Source: Candidatus Sumerlaeota bacterium (GTDB taxonomy: Bacteria > Sumerlaeota > Sumerlaeia > JADFCT01). From it: a DNA stretch of 11,704 bases. Within the stretch, counting starts at the first letter, position 1, and the number at the start of each line of letters is the position of its first letter. The stretch spans positions 1 through 11,704 of the forward strand of contig JAPLSP010000642.1 of the NCBI GenBank assembly GCA_026398575.1, written 5' to 3'. A model generated the notes under the pieces. That model was not told the origin of the DNA, did not search any database, and saw only the letters and a list, made by a program, of their open reading frames with translations. Below, one piece after another: positions 1 through 5,815 of this stretch. The translations under genes were made by a program, and so were the position numbers.

Positions 1-43
1 GAAGAAATAAAGCAGATCAAAGCGCCAGCCGCGCCGAGATAGC

Positions 44-296
44 GTTTGGAGTTCAACCTTTAGGTGGTGTTTGGAGTTCCACCTTTAGGTGGTGTTTGGC
101 GCTCCATCTGAGATTGCCCATAGAAATAGGAACTGCAAACAATCCAAGCATTGAGATATAAACAGGAAGTTGGATAATGGGGATAAAGGTTTGGGCGCCA
201 ACCTAAAGGTTGGGCGAAAACACCACCTAAAGGCGGAACTCCAAACACCACCTAAAGGTGGAACTCCAAACACCACCTAAAGGTGGAACTCCAAAC
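44..296. repeat. Mirrored array of 25-bp palindromic units
   Basis: Two abutting 25-bp units lie at 44-68 and 69-93, beginning GTTTGGAGTTC and ending in TTTAGGTGGT, followed by a decayed third at 94-109. Three units in the opposite orientation lie at 222-246, 247-271 and 272-296, preceded by a decayed one at 198-221. The units at 247 and 272 are identical and are the exact reverse complement of the unit at 69; the others differ by one base. Each unit contains its own small palindrome, CCACCTTTAGGTGG. The inner edges carry TTGGCGC (96-102) and GCGCCAA (195-201). The 85 or so bases between the arms are unique sequence. There are no spacers between units, so this is not a CRISPR array. Translated, the units read VPPLGGV or PPKGGTPN, which makes spurious ORFs. 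Positions 1-43 hold nothing recognisable. Confidence 0.93.
151..178 (+). promoter_or_regulatory. Putative sigma-70-like promoter inside the repeat-flanked segment
   Basis: TTGAGA at 151-156 and GATAAT at 173-178 are separated by 16 bases, each one mismatch from the sigma-70 consensus. The site lies in the unique segment between the two repeat arms. A transcript starting near 185 would carry the three right-hand repeat units in a leader of about 130 bases before the ATG at 315. This is pattern matching only; the sigma factors of this organism are unknown. Confidence 0.35.
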
Positions 297-314
297 GTTT
301 GGCGGGCTGATTTC

Positions 315-1277
315 ATGCTGAAAAATCTCTACAAAAATTCTCATTCATCTCCCATCATGCTGGCCTCGGCGCTCTTCTTTTTGCGCTTATCCGTCTTCGC
401 CGTGGACAATCCCAATCCCAATGCCGTCATCACCCCTAGCGCCCCGACTGCGTCCTCGTCCGCAGCCCTCTCTCTCACTGCGGTGGCTTATGGCGAAATG
501 CAGACGCTGGCTGACGCCGAGACGTGGGTGGCGATTGACATCAACTATTATGTCTCGCTCGAAAGCCTGGACGATTCACTCAACGCCAGCGCCAATCCTG
601 CGTACAACTATATCATGGACAGCGGCGGCGCGCCCGTGCTTGATCTGACGACCGCGCGCTTTTATCCCACGCGGCAGAACCTGGGCTTGTCTTATCATTT
701 ATGGCAAGGACCCTATGTGACCTATCAGATGGGCAAGACGGACGACACAAACAGCTATGGGTACGACATCGGGACGCCTCTCGATCCCTGGTACCGGCCT
801 TACTACCTGTTTTCGCCCGCCGGGCTGGTCAAGCCGCCGATGAGTATTACTTTGGATTATTACGGCGACAGCTTTGACAAATACACGATTGTCTCATTCG
901 GCCCGGACGGCCAGTTCGGCGGCGACGACGATTTGTTTTATCAATTCGGATCGCCGCCCGTTACGACGCTGCTGACCAGCGTTCTGCCGCTGCAGGTTCC
1001 GGCTGGCGGCGCGCTGGTCTTGAAAGGATGGAATTTCGGCATTCAGTCCGTCGGAAATGTCCAGGTTTTATTCAATGGCGCGGCGCTCCCTGCGGAAGAC
1101 ATCACGACTTGGACCACGCGCTTGATCAACATTCAAGCGCCCAGCGACGCGCAGCCGGGGACGGCGACGCTGGCGATGTCGGTCTCGGGATTTCCGCAGG
1201 CGCCGTCCTTCATCATAACCATCGAGCCGCGCATCATTCCCCCCACGCTCAAGCCATCGTTTTGGAAGTTTTGGTAA
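315..1277 (+). CDS. Secreted GspG-like (pseudopilin C-terminal) domain protein with IPT/TIG domain
   Basis: This is a 320-residue exported protein of unknown role. Residues 15-29 form a hydrophobic signal sequence ending VFA, with likely cleavage before VDNPN. Residues about 45-210 resemble the soluble part of a type II secretion pseudopilin of the GspG type: a WQGPYVTY stretch, then LDPWYRPYYLFSP (156-168) and IVSFGPDGQFGGDDD (192-206), where GspG normally has its DPWGNPY motif and an Asp-rich calcium loop. The FTLIE methylation helix that anchors real pseudopilins is absent. Residues about 214-305 look like one IPT/TIG immunoglobulin-like domain (LVLKGWNFG, then VQVLFNG). The tail ends in FWKFW. 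I chose the start at 315 because the upstream in-frame ATG at 258 lies inside the repeat array and would add only repeat translation; an ATG at 357 is also possible. No clear Shine-Dalgarno sequence is visible. The gene converges on the GH2 gene. The domain calls are by eye, and the function is unknown. Confidence 0.72.
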   Translation: MLKNLYKNSHSSPIMLASALFFLRLSVFAVDNPNPNAVITPSAPTASSSAALSLTAVAYGEMQTLADAETWVAIDINYYVSLESLDDSLNASANPAYNYIMDSGGAPVLDLTTARFYPTRQNLGLSYHLWQGPYVTYQMGKTDDTNSYGYDIGTPLDPWYRPYYLFSPAGLVKPPMSITLDYYGDSFDKYTIVSFGPDGQFGGDDDLFYQFGSPPVTTLLTSVLPLQVPAGGALVLKGWNFGIQSVGNVQVLFNGAALPAEDITTWTTRLINIQAPSDAQPGTATLAMSVSGFPQAPSFIITIEPRIIPPTLKPSFWKFW

Positions 1278-1411
1278 AGCAGGACCGGTTTGCGCTTCCT
1301 CTTCTGTTGACATATAAATAAGGCACGGAGGCAGGGGCTGAGGTAGGGGCCGCACTGCCGAGCCTCGCACTACGCCCAGCCCAAGTTGCCAACCGCATGT
1401 CGCGGCATTGC

Positions 1412-1669
1412 CATTTTAGCCTGCTTCAAGAGCCTGCTTCAGCAGGCTCTTCATTGCCCCCGGCTTTAGCCGGCGGGACTGAGATGCAGCCCTTTTTTGA
1501 GCGCGCTTCAGCGCGGCTTCTCGACATGCTTTAGCCTGAATCGCGGGCAGTGCAAAAACGCTAAAGCATTTCGAGAAGCCGCGCTGAAGCGCGCTCAATC
1601 ATAGCTATCTGAAACATCCCACCGGCTGAAGCCGGGGGCAAAGAAGAGCCGGCTGAAGACCGGCTAAAA
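1412..1669. repeat. Composite palindrome of nested hairpins
   Basis: This roughly 258-bp element fills the gap between two convergent genes (1278-1770). Its core is an inverted repeat, 1499-1535 against 1560-1596, matching at 36 of 37 positions. Outside it, 1456-1478 pairs with 1617-1639 at 21 of 23 positions, and the outermost ATTTTAGCC (1412-1420) pairs with GGCTAAAAT (1661-1669). The left arm carries an extra 12 or so bases near 1425-1440. Each arm is a series of mini-hairpins with TTCA, TTTA or TGAA loops, for example AAGAGCCTGC-TTCA-GCAGGCTCTT at 1428-1451, CCGGCTTTAGCCGG near 1460, and GCGCTGAAGCGC near 1581. In RNA it would fold strongly from either strand, so it may stop or protect both converging transcripts, although no U-run follows. 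The rest of the gap shows nothing recognisable. Confidence 0.9.
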
Positions 1670-1770
1670 TCTCTCGCCATGATTCCAGCAAATATTTTGG
1701 AGAATTGTGGCTTGCTGATTGTGCGGTGCGGCGGGCAGAGCTTGCCTTTATGCGGTCTGGCGTCCCGCAT

Positions 1771-4311
1771 CTACTGCGCGGGGAAGATGGCGAATTCGTA
1801 GAGCGAATAGCCGTACTGCGTTGCGCGTTGGGTTCCATAGATGCGGACGTATCGCGCCTCGACGGGAGCGAACTTTATTTCCTCCACGCCGCCTTTGCCG
1901 GATTCCGTTTTATAGACGTCTTTCCATTTTTCGCCGTCGTCCGAAACCTGAATCTGATAAGCCTTGCCATAAGCAGGTTCCCATTTTAGCTGCACGCGCG
2001 CGATTTTGCGCGGCTCGCCTAAATCCACGGCCAGCCACTGCGGATCACTGAACTGCGAAGACCAGCGCGTCCCGTCCTTGCCATCCACGGCCTGTTCCGG
2101 CGGATAGGTCCCATTCGGGTCTGTGACGACCGACGAAGCCGTGGCCTTTTTTCCCACGGCAAGCCCCTGCCGCTCTTTGCGTCTTTCCTCGCTTAGGATT
2201 TCAAAGTCGCGCCAACTGCGGACAGGTTTCTTGCCGGCCCCCTGCATCTGCGCGACCAATTGATAATTGCCGCTCTTGGCGGGGATCGGCGCCTCGAACG
2301 TCACTTCCTCGCGCCCCAGGCCGGCGACCTTGCAGGACATTTCATTCGCGAAAATCGCCTTGCCATCGCTGCCGCGTTCGATGATCCGCAGCGCGACGGC
2401 GCCCTGCCATTCCTCATAGAGATCGTTGATGACCGCGACGGGGATTTTTCGCGTCTGTCCGCCGGTGAGGACATCGTCCCAATCGTCAATCATCAGCCCA
2501 ACGGGAGCGAATGAATCGCGGACGTAGTTGGCGAAATTCGGCTCGAATTCGAGCGTCTCGACATTGATGAAATTATCGCTTGTCTGTCCGCCCGGGCGCG
2601 AATAGCCCAGGCCGCAAAAGTGCATGACCGCAGCCATCTGCCGGTGCGAGCGCCAGAATTCGGTCTTGGCCGCCAGCAGCCGCGCGTAGGCTTCGCGCAA
2701 TTGGGCAGGCGTGGCGTTGGGGCCCAGGAAGCTCTCGTAAAATTTCTTCGAGAGTGTGCACGGCGTGCCATCGCGGTTCAGCCACAGCCAGGCATATTCG
2801 TTGATAATGCAGGGGCGGTCTTCCTTGATTTGATTATGGCTTGGGGCGGGCTTGGGCTTGAGCGTTTTCAGCCGCGACAAGCGAAAACTCGCGTTGCCGG
2901 ACTGATAGGGATGCGACTCATAGGGATCGTTCGGCCCCTGCGCCGCCGACCAGCCGTTGTCCCAGGGGCGGTCCGAAAGGTCGAGCCCGCGCACGGAGGC
3001 GATGGCAGTTCCGGTTTCCACCGCTTTGGGTCCGGCGGTTTCATTCTGCGCGTCCCAGATCACGACGCTCGGATGATTCCATCGCTCCTGCATCCACTCG
3101 GTGTATTCCTTGATGAGTTCCGGACTCTTCAGTTCGTCCGGCCATTTATTGCCGCCAAACCAGATCGGGAATTCATCCTGGATCATGAAGCCTTCTTCGT
3201 CGGCGATGCGATACCACTGCTCGGGCGGGAATCCGATGCAATAGCGCGCGCAATTCCAGTTCATGGATTTGAACTGGCGATGCAGGCGGCGGACCCAATC
3301 GCCGCGCCAGGGCAGGTCCTTGCGCACGGGATCCTCGAAGAAGCGATAGATGCAGACGTTCGTGCCGCGCATGAAATAGGGCTTGCCGTTCAGGAATGCG
3401 CGCCCGGAGGCTACGTCGAAACGGAAGGTCCTCATGCCGAAGCGGTCGCGCAGCGTATCGGCGCCCGTGTCAACTTCCACCTCATAAAGAAATGGCGTTT
3501 CGGGAGTCCATGGATGGCAGTTGTCAATTCCCAGGTCGAGCGTGATGGAGGTGGATTGGCCCGGTTCGATCCGGATGCCGGACAACTCGGCGGCGACGCC
3601 GGAGTCTTTGCGGGAAGCGGCTTCGCGGAAGGCGCACTTGGCCTTCGCCTCTATGGCGCTCGAACCGGCGTTGCGCAGCCAGACCGCGACGCGCGCGCTC
3701 GGCGGATTGAGATTCGGAGCGACTTGAATGCGCTCGATGTAGGGCGATCCGGTCAGAATCATTTCCACCGAGTCATAAATTCCAGGAATATATTTGACTT
3801 TCTCGAAATCAAAGCCATCCGGAACAGCGCGCGTCACCGCGTCGCGATACGCGCCGACGCGGATCACGAGTTCGTTCTCTGCGCCGCCGCCTTTAAGCGC
3901 CTCGCGCGCATCGAACCAACCGGGCGTGAAACAAGGGATATGATCGCCCAACAGCTTGCCGTTCAGGATAACGCGCGTTCCGAACATCGCTTTATGAATC
4001 TTGAGAAGCGAGATCGGCGGAACCGCGCCCTCGATGGTGAAGGCGCGGCGGTACCAGAAGGCTTTTCGGAGATCGTTACTCTTGGGCGTGCCGACGTCGT
4101 CGAACGCCGGCTGCGCCATATCCGCCAATCCCGGCACGGGGACGCGACGATCGTATTTCGCAGGCGCCGCGTCCATGGCGCCTTCGGCGATCTGCCATAC
4201 TCCATCGAGCGGAATGACACGACGGTTTTCCGCGCCTTGCGCCTGAGCCGCCGCCGTGATGAGCGCGCTAAGAGCGAGCATTAAAACTGCTAAACGCAAA
4301 TAACCAGTCAT
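1771..4311 (-). CDS. Secreted glycoside hydrolase family 2 protein with C-terminal F5/8-type (CBM32-like) domain
   Basis: This 846-residue protein probably hydrolyses a beta-glycosidic bond, as beta-galactosidase, beta-glucuronidase or a relative, with retention. Residues 1-24 are a signal peptide ending AQA. An N-terminal jelly-roll sugar-binding domain covers about 30-190, an Ig-like domain about 190-300, the TIM barrel about 305-590, and another beta domain about 600-705. The C-terminal 714-846 is a discoidin/F5/8 type C module (TRWSSQFSDPQWLAVDLGE, ending in RYVRIYG). The expected acid/base is Glu424 in WDAQNE and the nucleophile is probably Glu505 in IINEYAW, a spacing normal for GH2. 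An in-frame ATG at 4341 exists, but the ATG at 4311 has GGAGG (4321-4325) nine bases upstream and opens directly on the signal peptide. The gene lies downstream of the TIM-barrel gene on the same strand, across a 251-base gap. The exact substrate cannot be read from the sequence. Confidence 0.92.
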   Translation of the reverse strand: MTGYLRLAVLMLALSALITAAAQAQGAENRRVIPLDGVWQIAEGAMDAAPAKYDRRVPVPGLADMAQPAFDDVGTPKSNDLRKAFWYRRAFTIEGAVPPISLLKIHKAMFGTRVILNGKLLGDHIPCFTPGWFDAREALKGGGAENELVIRVGAYRDAVTRAVPDGFDFEKVKYIPGIYDSVEMILTGSPYIERIQVAPNLNPPSARVAVWLRNAGSSAIEAKAKCAFREAASRKDSGVAAELSGIRIEPGQSTSITLDLGIDNCHPWTPETPFLYEVEVDTGADTLRDRFGMRTFRFDVASGRAFLNGKPYFMRGTNVCIYRFFEDPVRKDLPWRGDWVRRLHRQFKSMNWNCARYCIGFPPEQWYRIADEEGFMIQDEFPIWFGGNKWPDELKSPELIKEYTEWMQERWNHPSVVIWDAQNETAGPKAVETGTAIASVRGLDLSDRPWDNGWSAAQGPNDPYESHPYQSGNASFRLSRLKTLKPKPAPSHNQIKEDRPCIINEYAWLWLNRDGTPCTLSKKFYESFLGPNATPAQLREAYARLLAAKTEFWRSHRQMAAVMHFCGLGYSRPGGQTSDNFINVETLEFEPNFANYVRDSFAPVGLMIDDWDDVLTGGQTRKIPVAVINDLYEEWQGAVALRIIERGSDGKAIFANEMSCKVAGLGREEVTFEAPIPAKSGNYQLVAQMQGAGKKPVRSWRDFEILSEERRKERQGLAVGKKATASSVVTDPNGTYPPEQAVDGKDGTRWSSQFSDPQWLAVDLGEPRKIARVQLKWEPAYGKAYQIQVSDDGEKWKDVYKTESGKGGVEEIKFAPVEARYVRIYGTQRATQYGYSLYEFAIFPAQ

Positions 4312-4338
4312 TGGCGCAATCCTCCATGCTTGAACTCG

Positions 4339-4360
4339 CATTCAAACCAGATTTTGAATG
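4339..4360. promoter_or_regulatory. Operator-like palindrome upstream of the GH2 gene
   Basis: CATTCAAA (4339-4346) and TTTGAATG (4353-4360) form a perfect 8-bp inverted repeat with a 6-base centre. It begins 27 bases upstream of the GH2 start codon at 4311, just before the Shine-Dalgarno sequence. Size and position would suit a dimeric regulator, but no regulator gene is in the window and no convincing promoter was found beside it. Confidence 0.35.
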
Positions 4361-4386
4361 GGAGAGCGCTTCATGCCGAATGGAAC

Positions 4387-4493
4387 GGCGCCAGCTCTTG
4401 GAGTAAGGTGGCTCGCCGCCTTCTTTTTAGCGCCAGGGTTATTGAATCGCCAAAAAGAAGGCGGCAAGCCACCTTACTCCAAAAGCTGGCGCC
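4387..4493. repeat. Inverted repeat with 42-bp arms (dispersed family)
   Basis: The arms 4387-4428 and 4452-4493 match at 40 of 42 positions, with a 23-base centre. Each arm starts or ends with GGCGCC and contains GGAGTAAGGTGGC. A further copy of the arm begins at 11669, so this is a repeat family and not a gene-specific terminator. It sits between two genes read on the minus strand and could act as an RNA hairpin after the TIM-barrel gene. The rest of the 251-base gap between coding regions shows only the small palindrome at 4339. Confidence 0.93.
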
Positions 4494-4562
4494 TCTCGTA
4501 GCAGCATTACTTTGAATCCCAGAGAAATAATGAGATTCAAGCTTTCGTTCTTTATCCTTCTT

Positions 4563-5447
4563 TCACTTCTCTCCGCGCATGAATTCCTTGGGCAAAGGCT
4601 TGACGGTCGCTTTCGAGCGGGTCTCTTGAAGCGCGACGTGCGATTCGCGGCGCTCCAGGATGCCGAGAGACATTTCGATGAGTTCCTCGGCTTCACGCGG
4701 CGTGTAGGTTCCGACGGCGACCATGTCCTGCGGACGCAGCGTGTTCCAGACGAAATTCATCGCCTGGAAGGGGCGTATCTGGCCGGCGGCCATGGGCTTG
4801 ATCGTCATGACGGGTTTTTTCGCGGCGTGAATAATCCGGGCGGTCCAATCCACTTCCAGCGGCATGAGGAAGCCCATCGCGTTGTAGATCGCGATATAGG
4901 TGGAAATATCCATATCCGATTCGTCGGCGAAAATGATGGACTGCGGCAGATGCGTGCTGAGCCCCGGAATGAGGCCCCTCTGGCGCGCCGCGACGCAGAT
5001 TTGGTCAATCTTGCGGATTTGGCGCGTGCAGCTGTCCACCATGTTGTCCGTCGTGCTCGTGTGCGGAAAGCAGAACGTCGCGCCGCCCGCGACTTCCAGG
5101 TCGAGGATGCGGTTGACTTCATCCATGTCGAATCCATCGGTCGGCGTGAGCGGCCCGGTCGTGAAGGCGGGCGTCGAGACGACGATGGCCTTGACGCCCG
5201 TGCGCTGTTCGGCTTCGCGAATGCCGTTGCGCAGATTGTCGCGCTGGATCAGTCCGATGACGGTATCTACTCCGGCGCGAAAGAAGACCTCCAATACATC
5301 CGCGAGTTTTTTATAATCGCCATGCCGTTCGAGGATCATCTCGTCCTTGGCTTTGGTGCAATGGCTGAATCCGCAAAACCAGTTGGTGCCTGCGATCATG
5401 CGGGAGACGGAAACGCCGCCGATTTCGGTGCGGGGAAACGCGCACAT
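4563..5447 (-). CDS. Aldo/keto-reductase-like TIM-barrel protein, tetrad not conserved
   Basis: This is a 294-residue protein without signal peptide or membrane segment, so probably cytoplasmic. The N-terminus (TEIGGVSVSRMIAGTNWF, about 7-24) resembles the opening strand of aldo/keto reductases. VMTIKPMAAGQIRP (213-226) resembles their seventh strand, and the end (DMVAVGTYTPREAEELIEM, 241-259) their closing helix. I do not see the usual Asp, Tyr and Lys of the catalytic tetrad; histidines at 129 (CFPHTS) and 166 (LSTHLPQ) are possible active-site residues. Redox activity is therefore uncertain, and it may use the barrel for another reaction on a sugar-derived compound. AAGGAAG lies just upstream of the ATG at 5447 with a 4-base gap, supporting that start. 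It is followed on the same strand by the GH2 gene, which suggests a link to glycan breakdown. Other sugar-active TIM barrels remain possible. Confidence 0.7.
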   Translation of the reverse strand: MCAFPRTEIGGVSVSRMIAGTNWFCGFSHCTKAKDEMILERHGDYKKLADVLEVFFRAGVDTVIGLIQRDNLRNGIREAEQRTGVKAIVVSTPAFTTGPLTPTDGFDMDEVNRILDLEVAGGATFCFPHTSTTDNMVDSCTRQIRKIDQICVAARQRGLIPGLSTHLPQSIIFADESDMDISTYIAIYNAMGFLMPLEVDWTARIIHAAKKPVMTIKPMAAGQIRPFQAMNFVWNTLRPQDMVAVGTYTPREAEELIEMSLGILERRESHVALQETRSKATVKPLPKEFMRGEK

Positions 5448-5456
5448 AAAGCTTCC

Positions 5457-5509
5457 TTTCAGAAAGTGTTTCAGAAGTGTTTCAGAAAATTTCCGGCAAA
5501 AATTTTGCC
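5457..5509. promoter_or_regulatory. Leader repeats and 15-bp palindrome before the TIM-barrel gene
   Basis: Three near-identical copies of TTTCAGAA(A)GTG lie at 5457-5468, 5469-5479 and 5480-5490. Directly beside them GGCAAAA-A-TTTTGCC (5495-5509) is a perfect 7-bp inverted repeat with a 1-base centre. If transcription starts near 5519, the palindrome covers about +10 to +24 of the minus-strand transcript, a common position for a repressor operator. The tandem copies then fall in the leader next to the ribosome binding site. Function is inferred from position alone. Confidence 0.4.
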
Positions 5510-5525
5510 ATTAATGAGGCTGACG

Positions 5526-5554
5526 ATTATAGGGAATTTTTTATGGATGCGGAA
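5526..5554 (-). promoter_or_regulatory. Putative promoter of the TIM-barrel gene
   Basis: On the minus strand there is a perfect TATAAT at 5531-5526. Seventeen bases upstream stands TTCCGC (5554-5549), a poor -35 match. The implied leader is about 70 bases. The weak -35 would fit a promoter needing an activator, but this is only inference. Confidence 0.4.
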
Positions 5555-5638
5555 AGAGGGGCGTGCCTCACGGCGCAGCTGCCCAATAAGCACAGGACCA
5601 TAATCGCTGGGTGATGAGAAACGGGTTCTTTGCAGCTT

Positions 5639-5728
5639 GGCGCCGAATGGTAGGCCGCTCCGCTCCGGCGGACGGCCTTGGCGCGCGATGGCCGCCCGAC
5701 GGAGCGGAGCGGCCTACCATTTGGCGCC
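5639..5728. repeat. Inverted repeat with 39-bp arms
   Basis: The arms 5639-5677 and 5690-5728 match at 36 of 39 positions, with a 12-base centre. Each arm runs from GGCGCC through TGGTAGGCCGCTCCGCTCCG to GGCC. It lies in the 368-base gap between two divergent genes, upstream of the GH127-like gene and outside the likely core promoters. The internal sequence differs from the repeat at 4387, but both have GGCGCC outer ends. It encodes no protein. Confidence 0.92.
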
Positions 5729-5760
5729 TAGCTAAACAATCCCCTTGACGCGGCGAAAAC

Positions 5761-5788
5761 TTGAAAAGCAGATTGGCAGGGATTTTAT
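5761..5788 (+). promoter_or_regulatory. Weak promoter candidate for the GH127-like gene
   Basis: TTGAAA (5761-5766) and TTTTAT (5783-5788) are 16 bases apart, each four matches of six to the sigma-70 consensus. A separate TTGACG at 5745 has no good partner. The distance to the start codon at 5816 is reasonable, but the match is poor and could be chance. Confidence 0.22.
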
Positions 5789-5815
5789 GAAGCCAGTTTA
5801 TCAAGGAGAGAAGAA

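Noticed and set aside
44..296. Possible CRISPR array
   Set aside because: The units abut without spacers, occur in both orientations, and no cas gene is present.
258..314. N-terminal extension of the first gene reading MELQTPPKGGTPN
   Set aside because: It is the translation of the 25-bp repeat; the signal peptide begins after it, so a start at 315 is more likely.
1416..1598. Small minus-strand open frame within the 1412 palindrome
   Set aside because: Its sequence is a translation of hairpin repeats and shows no ribosome binding site or protein-like conservation signal.
2620..4284. Open frame of 554 codons on the plus strand
   Set aside because: It lies entirely opposite the well-supported GH2 gene and has no recognisable domain; GC-rich codon use produces such antisense frames.
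4312..4341. Longer GH2 start at 4341
   Set aside because: The ATG at 4311 has GGAGG at proper spacing and begins the signal peptide, whereas the longer form places non-signal residues first and runs into the operator-like palindrome.
4512..5603. Open frame of 363 codons on the plus strand
   Set aside because: It is antisense to the TIM-barrel gene and would cross that gene's control region; the minus-strand gene has a ribosome binding site and family motifs.
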